Source: Steroidobacter gossypii (GTDB taxonomy: Bacteria > Pseudomonadota > Gammaproteobacteria > Steroidobacterales > Steroidobacteraceae). Taken from it: DNA of 64,000 bases. Both the position numbers and the translations under genes were made by a program. Under the pieces are notes generated by a model. It made no database searches. It saw only the letters and a list, made by a program, of their open reading frames with translations, and was not told the DNA's origin. Below, in pieces: positions 29,088 through 39,000 of the stretch (position 1 is its first letter; each line of letters opens with the position of its first letter). The stretch covers positions 620,001-684,000 of the forward strand of contig NZ_JAEVLS010000004.1 in the NCBI RefSeq assembly GCF_016801985.1, read 5' to 3'.

Positions 29088-31664
29088 ATGAAATTGCTCT
29101 GCCGATGGATCCTGAGTCTCGGGGTTTTTGGTGCCTCCCACGCGCTCGCCGCCAGCGCCGCGCCGTTCGACTTGGTGGGCCCGACCCTGGAGGTCACCGT
29201 TTCCCGAGGTGAAACCGTGCTGCCCATCGCCCAGGCGCCGCATCTGGCCTCGGGCGACAAGCTATGGATCAAGGCCGACTTCCCGGAGAACCAGTCCGAG
29301 CACTATCTGCTGGTGGTCAGCTTCCTGCGCGGCCCGACCAATCCGCCGCCCAAGGACTGGTTCTTCCGCTGCGAGACCTGGAAGAAGAAAAAGCGCAGCT
29401 GCGGCGCCGAGGGCCTGAGCATCACCGTGCCGGACGGCGCAAAACAGGCGCTGATCTTTCTGGCGCCCGAAGACGGCGGCGATTTCAAAACACTCGTCAA
29501 CGCGGTGCGCGGCCGCCCCGGTGCGTTCGTGCGCGCGACCCAGGACTTGAACCAGGCGACGCTCGATCGCTCGCGCCTGGAGCGTTATCTCAGCGCGATT
29601 CGTCAGCTCAACGCGGCCAACCCGGCCGTGCTCAAGGACACCACGCCGCTGCTGGCCCGCAGCCTGGGCATTCAGGTCGACCAGAAATGTCTCGATCGTC
29701 TGCCGCAGCTGCAAGCGCCCTGTCTGATGGAAGGACAGGACACGCTGATCCTCAACGACGGCCACAGCGTGTCCATCGTCGAAGCGCTGACCACGGGGCC
29801 TGCGAGCGACCTGCTCATGACCGCCAGCGCCACGCGCGAGGGCAACTACGGTTACTACAGCCCATACATTTCATCGCTGCTCGACCTCGGCCGGCTGTTC
29901 GATTCGTTCCGGGTCGCGAACTATCAGTACATCCCGGCGCTGGCCACGGCGGTCGGCTCGCAGCTCACATTGACGCTCAACACCCCGCCGTCCTTTCACG
30001 ATCCGAAGTCGGTGCTGACGGCCGCGCTGCCGGCGATCGAGAAGGCGCTGCCGCCGCCGCTGCATGCCGTCAGTCCCAAAGATATCTACTGCGCACGCAA
30101 GGATTCTTTGGTGCTGCCCGTCGAAGGCGCACCGCTGGTGTTCGCAACCGAGTACGCACACAACACGTTTCTGCGGGTCACCGGTAAGAACGGTGAAGTG
30201 ATCGAGCTGCCTGCGACCGCGGACGCCACCCGAGGCGGGTTCGTCGTCGATACGTCGCCGCTGGGGAATGCAAGTCTGGCGGATCGTTTCCGCGGTTCGC
30301 TGCATGGCTACTGGGGCTTCGAGAAATTCGACGGCCCGGCCTTTCAGCTGGTGAACACTCACACCCAGACCTGGACGCCGGCATCGCCGGAGGACCAGTC
30401 GCTGATCGTGGGCCGCGCCAACACCATTCATCTGCAAGCCGGCAGCGTGGCCTGCATCGATCGCATCATGGTCAAGGATCCGACCGGCAAGGAGCTGCGC
30501 GTCGATTGGTCGCCGGTCAAAGCGAACGAGGTGGAAATCAACCTGCCGCTGCAACAGGCGCAGCCCGGCGCGTTGACGTTGTTCGTGTCTCAGTACGGCG
30601 TGAGTGAGCCGCAGCCGCTGGAGCTGCGCGCCTATCCGGAGGCGGGACGCTTCGAAAGCTTCGCCATGCATGAGGGCGAAACGCACGGCATGCTCAAGGG
30701 CAGCCGGCTTGGCGATGTTGCCAGCCTGTCGTTGCAAGGCGTGGTGTTCGTGCCCACACCTTCGAGCACGATGGTGGAAGGCGATTCGCTGCGCATGGAG
30801 GTTGCACCTCCGTCTGCGTCGGATGCGGGTACGGAGGAAGCTCAACCTGCGCCGAAGCTGCAACAGGGAACGGCGGCCAAGGCGAAGGTGACACTGCGCG
30901 ACGGCCGCTCATATACCGTCAACGTCTCCGTCGCCGCGCCGCGGCCCAGCGTCGAGCTGGTTGGCAAGAGTGTGCAGGCTTCAACTCGCACCAACGAAAG
31001 CAACATCTCGCTGGCCAGCGAAGATCAGCTGCCGCAGGACGCACAGCTCATCTTCTCGGTGCGTGCCAAGTCGCCTGCCATTTTCAGTCGCGAAGCGAAT
31101 ATCGAAGTGGCCAGCCAGGACGAAGCGTTCGCCACCACGCTGAGCCTCGCCAATCGCGGCCTCACGCTGGCGGACACCAAAGTGGCCATCGCCACTTTCG
31201 ACCCGGCCAAGGCGTTTGGCTTCTCGGCGTTCGGGCCGCTGAAGTTCCGCATCGTCAACGAAGGTGTCGCGGGCGACTGGCAGCCGCTGGCAACGTTGGT
31301 CCGCCTGCCCGTGTTACAGGGGTTGCAGTGTCCTGCTGAAGCGGATCAGTCCTGCAAGCTCACCGGATCGAACCTGTTCCTGGTGAAGTCTGTCGCGAGC
31401 GATAAGGAATTCAAACAGGCCGTCGATGTTCCTGCCGGCTTCCCGGGCCGGGCGCTGCCCGTGCCCCGACCGGGTGATGATGGGCTGTATATCAAGCTTC
31501 GCGACGATCCCTCGATCGTGAACGTCGCAGCGCTTGTTGCGGAACATCCACCGGCGCCGCCTGTAGAAATCACGCCAGCCGCGCCGACGCCCGCGCCCGC
31601 TGCCGAACAAAACGCGTTGAGCGCTACGAGCAGCGCCCCCACGCCGGCCGCGCCGGCTGAATAA
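29088..31664 (+). CDS. Large secreted protein of unknown function
   Basis: An 858-residue exported protein with signal MKLLCRWILSLGVFGASHAL ending AASA. No family is recognised. Features seen: a conserved-looking N-terminal domain with WFFRCETWKKKKRSCGAEG and SITVPDGAKQALIFLAPEDG, a central beta-rich part with paired cysteines (ACLMEGQD region, DIYCARKD, VACIDRI, LQCPAEADQSC) that may form disulfides, repeated beta-sandwich-like stretches, and a low-complexity proline/alanine tail (APTPAPAAEQ). It stands alone, 131 bases after the sugar-oxidation module. It could be a surface or periplasmic structural protein. ATG 29055 is an alternative start. Confidence 0.75.
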   Translation: MKLLCRWILSLGVFGASHALAASAAPFDLVGPTLEVTVSRGETVLPIAQAPHLASGDKLWIKADFPENQSEHYLLVVSFLRGPTNPPPKDWFFRCETWKKKKRSCGAEGLSITVPDGAKQALIFLAPEDGGDFKTLVNAVRGRPGAFVRATQDLNQATLDRSRLERYLSAIRQLNAANPAVLKDTTPLLARSLGIQVDQKCLDRLPQLQAPCLMEGQDTLILNDGHSVSIVEALTTGPASDLLMTASATREGNYGYYSPYISSLLDLGRLFDSFRVANYQYIPALATAVGSQLTLTLNTPPSFHDPKSVLTAALPAIEKALPPPLHAVSPKDIYCARKDSLVLPVEGAPLVFATEYAHNTFLRVTGKNGEVIELPATADATRGGFVVDTSPLGNASLADRFRGSLHGYWGFEKFDGPAFQLVNTHTQTWTPASPEDQSLIVGRANTIHLQAGSVACIDRIMVKDPTGKELRVDWSPVKANEVEINLPLQQAQPGALTLFVSQYGVSEPQPLELRAYPEAGRFESFAMHEGETHGMLKGSRLGDVASLSLQGVVFVPTPSSTMVEGDSLRMEVAPPSASDAGTEEAQPAPKLQQGTAAKAKVTLRDGRSYTVNVSVAAPRPSVELVGKSVQASTRTNESNISLASEDQLPQDAQLIFSVRAKSPAIFSREANIEVASQDEAFATTLSLANRGLTLADTKVAIATFDPAKAFGFSAFGPLKFRIVNEGVAGDWQPLATLVRLPVLQGLQCPAEADQSCKLTGSNLFLVKSVASDKEFKQAVDVPAGFPGRALPVPRPGDDGLYIKLRDDPSIVNVAALVAEHPPAPPVEITPAAPTPAPAAEQNALSATSSAPTPAAPAE

Positions 31665-31796
31665 TCACCGCAAAAGATTGGCGGCGCGCCGCGCGTGACG
31701 GCCGCGTCGCCTGCAACGCGTGAGCTTTGCAACTCCAGCGTGGCCGGCTGGGCGAGCATCACCGAGTGAAGCAGAAACCGTCACGTCGAGAGGCGC

Positions 31797-32594
31797 TTAC
31801 GGACGCGCGCTGCAGAGTTGCTCGATCGCCGTTCTGGCATAGCGCACGAAGGCGGCGACTTCTGTGCCATGGCTGGCGAGATCGTCGTCCTCTTCGCCGC
31901 GATATGCCGCCAGCGCTTTCCTGAGCACCTGTTGGTTCGCAGGCGGCGTCCGCTCCAACAGCCAGGCGCATGCTGCGTCTTTTGATGCGATCTGTCCGGT
32001 CGCACCGGTGTACCAGATGCGGGCCAGCGCCAGAACGATGTTCCTTTCATCGCCCGCCCAATCTTCCGGTTGGTTCCATTGCGCGACAGTATCTCGCAGC
32101 GATTGGATGAGATGCGCTCGCGGGATCGGCTCGAAGAGGTCGATTACGCTGCAGCCCACGACAGTGACGCTATGCTGTCGAGCCTTGGTCAACAGGATAG
32201 CCAGATCGTGATCGAGGGTGGGGGGCTCGTAGATGCCCGCCTTCAGGTTCTCTCGCAGCCATTCTCCGAACTGCATCTCCCGCCTCGCTGGATACCGCCA
32301 CGGTACGATCTCCGATTTCGCCAGCACCGTCACCTCGAGCGCACGCAACTCTGCGTCCGTGCCAGGCGGTGCGGACACACTCAGCAACTCCATCATCAGT
32401 TCTCGCCGCGTGGCTTCGCTCGGCGGATCGGCCACGGTCACGAGTAAGTCGATGTCACTGAACCGCTTCAACCCCCCGTCGACAGCGGACCCGAACAGAT
32501 GAATCGCAATGATTGTCTCGCCGAGATGCCGCTCGAGGACCGCACGAGCCTTGGACAATTGCGCGGCGATTGAAGTTGGCAGCGGGTCGTTCAT
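31797..32594 (-). CDS. AadA-like (ANT(3'')-family) nucleotidyltransferase
   Basis: A 265-residue protein resembling aminoglycoside 3''-adenylyltransferases, which inactivate streptomycin and spectinomycin with ATP. The nucleotidyltransferase motif HLFGSAVDGGLKRFSDIDLL near residues 32-51 has the metal-binding D-x-D. Family signatures follow in order: PWRYPARREMQFGEWLREN, DHDLAILLTKARQHSV, QPEDWAGDERNIVLALARIW and the C-terminal EEDDDLASHGTEVAAFVRYA. The length is equal to classic AadA. No integron attC site was seen beside it, so it looks like a chromosomal, intrinsic homologue. Actual resistance is not shown. Confidence 0.88.
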   Translation of the reverse strand: MNDPLPTSIAAQLSKARAVLERHLGETIIAIHLFGSAVDGGLKRFSDIDLLVTVADPPSEATRRELMMELLSVSAPPGTDAELRALEVTVLAKSEIVPWRYPARREMQFGEWLRENLKAGIYEPPTLDHDLAILLTKARQHSVTVVGCSVIDLFEPIPRAHLIQSLRDTVAQWNQPEDWAGDERNIVLALARIWYTGATGQIASKDAACAWLLERTPPANQQVLRKALAAYRGEEDDDLASHGTEVAAFVRYARTAIEQLCSARP

Positions 32595-32627
32595 TCCCGG
32601 AATTCTAACAGCGAGCGCCGCGCCATC

Positions 32628-32646
32628 CGAGAGAGGTCATCTCTCG
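32628..32646 (-). terminator. Small hairpin downstream of the TonB-like gene
   Basis: A perfect 7-bp inverted repeat (32628-32634 and 32640-32646, loop GGTCA) lies 33 bases after the TonB-like stop, between it and the AadA-like gene. No U tract is present; termination or attenuation is only suggested. Confidence 0.3.
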
Positions 32647-32678
32647 AAGCGGGCAACGATTGCTGATTCTCGCGGAGG

Positions 32679-33218
32679 CTATTGCGCGTGTATTGCGTGA
32701 GCGGTCGCGCCACCGCGTGTGAAATGGAACTTCAGCAACATGGTGCGCGGCTGCTCCGAAGTGGCGGGCGTGAAGGTCCACTTCTTTGAGGCATCCAGAG
32801 AGAGCCGCGCGAAGTAGCGGCTGGGGCCGGGATCCTCCGTGACGGTCTCGACGACCGAGCCCTGCTTGTCGATCGTGACTCGAATGCCCACTCTCACCGT
32901 TCCCCAAACGGTGTCGAGCGCACTTTGCGGAACATCGGGGATTACTTCATTGACTGCTGAAGTCGGTGCATCCGCCAGCGGCTGCACTTCCGGTGCCGGC
33001 GGCCTGGGCTCGCTCGCACTCGCCACGGTTTGACTAACGGCAGGCTGGGGATCCGGCGCTCCCCTGACGGCGGGAGCATCGGATGTGAACAGGCGGACGC
33101 CGAACCACCCCAGCAGCACCGCGACAACCACAAGACTCAGCAACAGCGCCGGTTTGCTCAATCGGCTACGAGGCGGAGGCGGCGGCGGCTCTTGCTGCGT
33201 CAAATGGATGCGGATCAC
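32679..33218 (-). CDS. TonB-like protein (single membrane anchor, TonB C-terminal domain)
   Basis: About 179 residues if it starts at the GTG at 33218. A proline run (EPPPPPP) precedes one transmembrane helix (LSKPALLLSLVVVAVLLGWF), then a proline-rich periplasmic linker and a C-terminal domain (LDTVWGTVRVGIRVTIDKQG; YFARLSLDASKKWTFTPA) that fits the TonB C-terminal fold, which contacts TonB boxes of receptors. The start is uncertain: no good ribosome-binding site is seen and the frame is open further upstream. No exbB/exbD genes are adjacent. It may serve one of the receptors here or be a TonB-like paralogue with another role. Confidence 0.65.
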   Translation of the reverse strand: MIRIHLTQQEPPPPPPRSRLSKPALLLSLVVVAVLLGWFGVRLFTSDAPAVRGAPDPQPAVSQTVASASEPRPPAPEVQPLADAPTSAVNEVIPDVPQSALDTVWGTVRVGIRVTIDKQGSVVETVTEDPGPSRYFARLSLDASKKWTFTPATSEQPRTMLLKFHFTRGGATAHAIHAQ

Positions 33219-33423
33219 CAGCCGGTCGGCCGTCGAAGTGTCCAACTGGGGTGAGTTGCTGCAAGTCGTCAACGCGCGTCTCGAGTCGATGGGCAGCGCA
33301 GGAGTGAATGCGCCGGGGCTCTTTATCCTTGATCTCACGCGCGCGCGCAATCGGATACTCACTGACCTAACTCGCCGCGCGCTGTATGATGTGCCCGGCG
33401 GATGATACGAACAGAGGGCTCCC

Positions 33424-33807
33424 ATGAACGAAAGCACTGGCAAGCTCATCCTGCGACTGGCCCTCGGCGCACTCGTTCTGTTACACGGCATCGCCAAGAT
33501 CACCGGCGGCGTCGGCGGCCTGTCCGGCATGGTCACCGCGGCAGGGCTGCCGGCCTTCGTCACCTACGGCGTCTATGTCGGCGAAGTCATCGCGCCCATT
33601 CTGGTTCTGCTCGGCTGGTACTCCCGCATCGGCGCCGCGTTGATCGCCGTCAACATGCTCTTCGCCATCGCCCTCGCGCACAGCGCCGAGTTGTTCGTGA
33701 TCGGCAAGACCGGCGGCTGGGCGCTCGAGCTGCAAGGAATGTTTCTGTTCACCGCCATCGCCATTGCCCTGATCGGCCCCGGCCGTTTCAGCCTCAATGG
33801 CAAATGA
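33424..33807 (+). CDS. DoxX-family membrane protein
   Basis: A 127-residue inner-membrane protein with four predicted helices, beginning MNESTGKLILRLALGALVLL then HGIAKITGG, the family signature. DoxX proteins are small quinone-associated membrane proteins linked to oxidative stress and to thiosulfate or sugar oxidation in different bacteria; their exact reaction is mostly unknown. It is followed 27 bases later by an NTF2-like protein in the same direction and probably shares its message. The start follows AGAGGGCTCCC. Confidence 0.88.
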   Translation: MNESTGKLILRLALGALVLLHGIAKITGGVGGLSGMVTAAGLPAFVTYGVYVGEVIAPILVLLGWYSRIGAALIAVNMLFAIALAHSAELFVIGKTGGWALELQGMFLFTAIAIALIGPGRFSLNGK

Positions 33808-33834
33808 CCCGGAAGCGAAATGCGAGGTTGCCCC

Positions 33835-34305
33835 ATGAGCGAAGAACGTCCCCCCTTCCCGCCCTTCACCCGCGAGAGCGCCATCCAGAAAGTGCGCCTG
33901 GCCGAGGACGCCTGGAACAGCCGCGACCCCGCGCGAGTGGCGCTCGCCTACACGGTCGATAGCAAGTGGCGCAATCGCGCCGAATTTCCCGTCGGCCGCG
34001 AGCAGATCGTCGAGTTTCTCACGCGCAAGTGGCGTCGGGAGCTGGACTATCGGTTGATCAAGGAACTATGGGCGTTCGCCGACAACCGCATCGCCGTGCG
34101 CTTCGCCTATGAGTGGCACGACGACGCCGGCAACTGGTTTCGTTCGTATGGCAACGAGAACTGGGAGTTCGACGCTCGCGGCCTCATGCAACGTCGTTAC
34201 GCCAGCATCAACGACCTTCCCATTGCCGAATCCGAGCGCAAGTTCCACTGGCCGCAAGGCCGCCGGCCGGACGATCACCCGGGCTTGAGCGATCTCGGAT
34301 TGTAA
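33835..34305 (+). CDS. NTF2-like protein of the DUF1348 family
   Basis: A 156-residue cytoplasmic protein beginning [20 protein letters not shown], with the DUF1348 pattern [36 protein letters not shown] and [16 protein letters not shown]. The fold is a cone-shaped alpha/beta barrel like SnoaL or NTF2. Its function is unknown; homologues are often near redox or stress genes, as here with DoxX. ATG 33835 is chosen because GAGG lies eight bases upstream. It ends six bases before the convergent flavoenzyme gene. Confidence 0.85.
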   Translation: MSEERPPFPPFTRESAIQKVRLAEDAWNSRDPARVALAYTVDSKWRNRAEFPVGREQIVEFLTRKWRRELDYRLIKELWAFADNRIAVRFAYEWHDDAGNWFRSYGNENWEFDARGLMQRRYASINDLPIAESERKFHWPQGRRPDDHPGLSDLGL

Positions 34306-34311
34306 AGGGCA

Positions 34312-35976
34312 TCAGCCACCCGGCACGTACTTGCCTTTGACCGGATCGATGAGTTGGCCCTTGGCGCGCAGACGCCGGGCCAATGCTTCGTACGGCACGT
34401 TTTGCACTGAAGTGCCATGCTCGATGGCAAGGACGGCGGCCTCGCCCGCAGATTGGCCGAGAATCATGAAGACAGGCTCCATGCGGATGGAGCCATACGC
34501 GATGTGAGACGCCGACACTGCGACGGGCACGAACAGGTTGGTCGCCTCGGCGGCCTTGGGAACGATGGCGTCGTAGCTGATCTCGTAGGTGCGATCGAGA
34601 TAGATCTGGACGTCGCCTTCGTTGCGAGCGAAGCCGTCAGCGTTCACATACCGCTGCACGTTGTGAGAGTCCATCGTGTATGAGCCCAGGCCGACCGAGC
34701 GCGGCGTGGGCAGCTCGCCTTCCAGATGACGCTCGGTCATGACGAAATCGGAGACCATCCGCCTGGCCTCGCGAACATACATCTCGCGCGGCCAGTGATC
34801 GGTGTCGACGAATTCATCCGCGCACAGCCCCCATTCTTTCATGGAGTCCCGCACGTCGGCGGGAACGCGCGGATCGTTCTGCAGGAACCACAACAGACCG
34901 GCCTGGTAGCTTTTGTGCGCTTCGAAGATTTCACTCCGGCGCTCGTAACCTGCCGTGGGGTAATCGTAGTTGCCACCGATGAAATCGGTCGAGATCGCGC
35001 CGTAGTTGTTGACGTCGGTCTTGTTGTTCGGGATCGGATCGTACTTGCGAAATTTGTGGCGCCAGCCTGCATCGAGATAACGGCCCAGCAGTTCGTAGGT
35101 CCAGGGGTTGTAATCCGCCGGCTTGGGCAGCGGCGCCCGAATCGCAGGATCCGTCGTCATGCACAGGCGGAAGTTATACGCTTGAATGCGTTTGTCGCCG
35201 CTGCCGTCCGGGGCCGGCGGACCGGGTCCGATCAAAGGCACCAAGCCGCTGGCGGGATCGCCGGGCTTTACATACGGATCGATGTCCAGCTCGAAATTGT
35301 GATGTTCGGCGTTTGCGGTCTGCACGCCGTTGTAGTCTTCGCCATAGAGGGCATTGGCTTCGCGCCCGGTGGTGAACGTTACGCCCGCCATGCCCATCAA
35401 GTCGCCTTCGTAACTGGCGTCGACAAACATTCGGCCAGTGTGGCGCGAGCCGTCCAGCATCTCGATGGACACGATGCGATTGCTCTGCTTGGTGACGGCA
35501 GTCGGGTCGAGTCGCAGCCTGGCATTGAAGACGGGGGTGATGCCCGCCTCTTCCAGCCAACGCATGTATATGGCCTCGGCGACGTGCGGCTCGAAGACCC
35601 ACATCGCGTCCTCCTCGCCTTCGGTCTTCGATTGCGAGGTGGCGATGCCTTTGAAGCCCACGCGATCGTAATGCGCCTTCACGTCCTGGTAGAAACGCCG
35701 CGCCATGCCGCCGATGGCGGCGTGATTGCCCGTGTCGGCCCAGCCCAAACCATTCGTGGTCATGCCGCCCACATGGCCGTCACGACACAGCAGCACCACA
35801 CTGCGGCCGCGGTCTTTGGCTGCAATCGCGGCCGTGAGGCCCGCCGGCGTGCAGCCATACACGACCAGATCCGTCATCGAAGCAGCACCGCCGTTCTGGT
35901 GAGAACCGGCGCAACCGGCAACGAACCCGAGGGCAGCGACGCTCGCCATGAAACGAGCCGTCGAGAAAGACATCAT
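34312..35976 (-). CDS. Lipoprotein FAD-dependent oxidoreductase (FAD_oxidored family)
   Basis: A 554-residue flavoprotein. It begins MMSFSTARFMASVAALGFVA then GCAG, a lipobox, so it should be a membrane-anchored periplasmic lipoprotein. The FAD-binding region is LVVYGCTPAGLTAAIAAKDR at about 34-53, followed by GHVGGMTTNGLGWADTG and IAYGSIRMEPVFMILGQSA near the C-terminus, all typical of the family found in polysaccharide and glycoside degradation clusters. Substrates are mostly unknown. It lies 73 bases after the circuit B receptor and is probably co-transcribed with it, so it may process the imported compound. Confidence 0.83.
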   Translation of the reverse strand: MMSFSTARFMASVAALGFVAGCAGSHQNGGAASMTDLVVYGCTPAGLTAAIAAKDRGRSVVLLCRDGHVGGMTTNGLGWADTGNHAAIGGMARRFYQDVKAHYDRVGFKGIATSQSKTEGEEDAMWVFEPHVAEAIYMRWLEEAGITPVFNARLRLDPTAVTKQSNRIVSIEMLDGSRHTGRMFVDASYEGDLMGMAGVTFTTGREANALYGEDYNGVQTANAEHHNFELDIDPYVKPGDPASGLVPLIGPGPPAPDGSGDKRIQAYNFRLCMTTDPAIRAPLPKPADYNPWTYELLGRYLDAGWRHKFRKYDPIPNNKTDVNNYGAISTDFIGGNYDYPTAGYERRSEIFEAHKSYQAGLLWFLQNDPRVPADVRDSMKEWGLCADEFVDTDHWPREMYVREARRMVSDFVMTERHLEGELPTPRSVGLGSYTMDSHNVQRYVNADGFARNEGDVQIYLDRTYEISYDAIVPKAAEATNLFVPVAVSASHIAYGSIRMEPVFMILGQSAGEAAVLAIEHGTSVQNVPYEALARRLRAKGQLIDPVKGKYVPGG

Positions 35977-36049
35977 CTTGCTTGCACCTCTGAGACAGCC
36001 GCGCCGAAGCGGGCCATCGCCGGCCCGCCCGACGAGATGGACTGGTGAA

Positions 36050-39000
36050 TCAGAACGTCGCCGCCACACCGAGATAGATCCGGCGATCGTCCAGATACGA
36101 GCTGTAGAGCCGACCGGGGTTGGTGCGATAGAAACTGTTGATCGCGCGCGTGAGATTCACGCCTTCCACGGTGACCTGGAAGTTGTCGTTGATTCTGTAC
36201 GATGCCGACGCATCCACCTGTCCGCGCGCATCCGCCCAGTTGGCGCCGCCCGACGCGATCGAGCCGCCGTTGGTCATGTACTCGCTGCGATAGTTGTATG
36301 CGACGCGGCCGCTGAACGGTCCCTTCTCGTAATACACCACGGCGTTGGCGCTGTGCTCGGATGAGTTGTTCAACGGATTGTTCCTGCCGGTGAGCTCGTC
36401 GATGTCGGGCGTCTCGCTATCCGCATAGGTGTAAGTGACGGCGTAGCCGAACCCGTCGAACGGCCGGGGCAGCATCGAGAGCGCCTGCTGATAGTTGAGC
36501 TCGATGCCCTGGACCTTGCCATCCTTGCCGTTGGTCGGCCGGCCGATCACATAGGTGTACGCAGCCGGACCGGTCAGTGTGTTGTTCGGCGCTTCGGGAT
36601 GCTCCTCGATCTGTTCCGAGTAAGTGGTGAATGCCGACACATCTTTATAGAACACACCCGCCGCCAGCAGGCTGGCCGGCGCGAAATACCATTCCACCGT
36701 GGTATCGAACTGGGTGGCGCGGAACGGATCGAGATCCGGATTGCCGGACGAGCCCGTCATCGAGACCGGCTGCAGCGACAAGCCGACGCCCGTGCTGGTC
36801 AGATCCGGGCGCGCCACCACTTTCGCAGCGGCAAAGCGCAACCGAACGTCGTCACGCAAATCGAAGATCAAGTTCAGGTTGGGCAGCGTGTCCGAGAACG
36901 ACTTGCCGGCTCGCGCGCGGATGGCCTGGTTACCCACGATGGTGTAGCCGAGCGATTCGCGATCGACATTCACCTGGCGCACGCCGAGATCGCCCGACAT
37001 CGGAATGCCGAACACATCCGTGCCAAATCTCACCATTGCAAAGAACGCATCCGTGGTCTGCTCCACCTGATTGATGGTCGCCTTCGCGCCGGTGCTGTCG
37101 AACGAAATCGGCGTCGCGCCGAGCGCGTTGCGGATGGTGTCGAAGTTGACGGTTCCGGTGAGGACCTGTCTCGGGTAGCTGCCGCTCTCGCCGGGAAACA
37201 GGCCGGATCTCGTGCCGGTGTACGACAGGCCCGGAACTTCGCTCGCCAGCAGCGGGCTGCCCGGTGTGGGATCGTGGCTCGCGAACGAAGGATAGGTGGA
37301 CTGCGGATTGCCGCCGAACACCTCGATGGTCTCGGTGCGCGCGCCGAACTTCACGGATGTGAAGAATCCATCCAGCTGAAACTCGACGTCGAAGTCCGCG
37401 TCGTGGCCTTTGTTCTCGGCCACGTAATCGACATCGAACGTGCTGTACACCTCGTATTGCGACGGATCGAAGATGTCGAAGTTGGCGTCGATGCCATAGT
37501 TCGGCGAAACATCCGAGCCCGCCGCGTTGTAGCCGACATTCACGTTGTTGCCCGCGAGCTGTCGGGTGACGAGCACGTTGTCGTTACCGGAGTTGTTGTT
37601 GCCGCCGTCGCCGCCAAGGCCCGCGCCCTCGCCCTCGCTCATCGAAGCGTTGAAGTTCACCGTCCAGCGGTCGCGGCTCCAGTTGGCGTTCGCGCTCAAA
37701 TACTCGTTCTCCGAGTAAGAGTCGCCGCCGTATAGCAGCGGGCGCAACGTCACCCCCGAGAAATCGCCCGACACCAGCGTGCCGCTCGCGTCGATGACGC
37801 CGTTGGTGATGTTGTTGTTGAGAATGACCTGTTGAACCGCACGAACGCGGTCGGTCTCGCGGCGAGACTTCACGCCTTCGAGCGTGAACGTCAGATCGTC
37901 GATCGGCCGCCACTGCGCCGAAGCGTTCACCGAATAGCGCTCGTCTTCGTAAGTGTTCGACCAGCTCATCAGCCGTAGCGGACGGAAGAACGTGTCATTG
38001 ACGCCGTCGCCGGTCACATCGACGTTGTTCACCTGCGTCCAGCCGCCGGACTGATAAAGATCGCTCGCGCCGCTCGAGTCGGAATACGAGCCGCTCAACA
38101 ACACGCCGAACTTGCGATCGGCAAAAGTGTGCGCGACGAACGCCGATGCTTTCTGGCCCCACTCCTCGGCGCGATCCGCATACGAGCTTTGCAGACGTCC
38201 CGAGACGACCGAGTCGTCCAGATCGAGCGGCCGCTTGGTGCGCAGGTTGATCACAGCGCCAAGCCAGCCTTCCACCAGGTCTGCCGAGGGCGCTTTGATC
38301 ACGTCCACGCCCGCGAGCAACTCGGGCGACACGTCGGCAAGATTGGGATCTCCGTTGCGTGCGCTGCCGATGAAGCTCTTGCCATTGAGCAGAAGCTTGT
38401 TTAATCCGAGGCCGCGCACGGTGATGGACTTGCCCTCGCCTTCCACGCGCGTGACCTGCACACCCGGAATACGGCTCAACGTTTCGGCGACGTTTTGGTC
38501 GGGCAGCTTGCCGATGTCCTCGGCCGAAATGGTATCCATGATGCGCGTGGCGTCGCGCTTGACCTCGATGGCATCGGCGATCGACTTGCGAATGCCGACG
38601 ACGGTGATTTGCTCGAGCACGGCTTCGTTGGCGGACGCGCTTTCCTGACCGTCATCACTGCCGTCCTCGCTGCCGTCATCGTGCGACCAGTCGCTTTGCG
38701 CAGGCGCCGCGGCTGGAACGGACTGCCTGGTCGGGCTTTGCTGTGCGCTCGCCAGCACCAGCACCACATCGGAGGAGGTGCGCTCGTGACGCAACCCGGT
38801 TCCCGACAGTAAATATTCCAATGCTTGATCGGCGGTCATCGAGCCGCGCAGGCTGGGCGCCTTGCGGTCGGCAATCACCGTCGGATCGAACACCAATTCA
38901 GTGCGGGTCTGGCGACCGAGCGCGGTCAACGATTGCGCCAGGTTGCCACTCTCGATCTCGATGGCAGTTTGTTCGCTGGACTGAGCGAAGGCGTTGCCGA

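Noticed and set aside
31665-32678. Integron cassette around the AadA-like gene
   Set aside because: No attC-type imperfect palindrome with core sites, integrase gene or cassette neighbours seen.
34726-36048. 440-codon plus-strand frame opposite the lipoprotein flavoenzyme
   Set aside because: The minus-strand flavoenzyme has clear motifs; the opposite frame has none.
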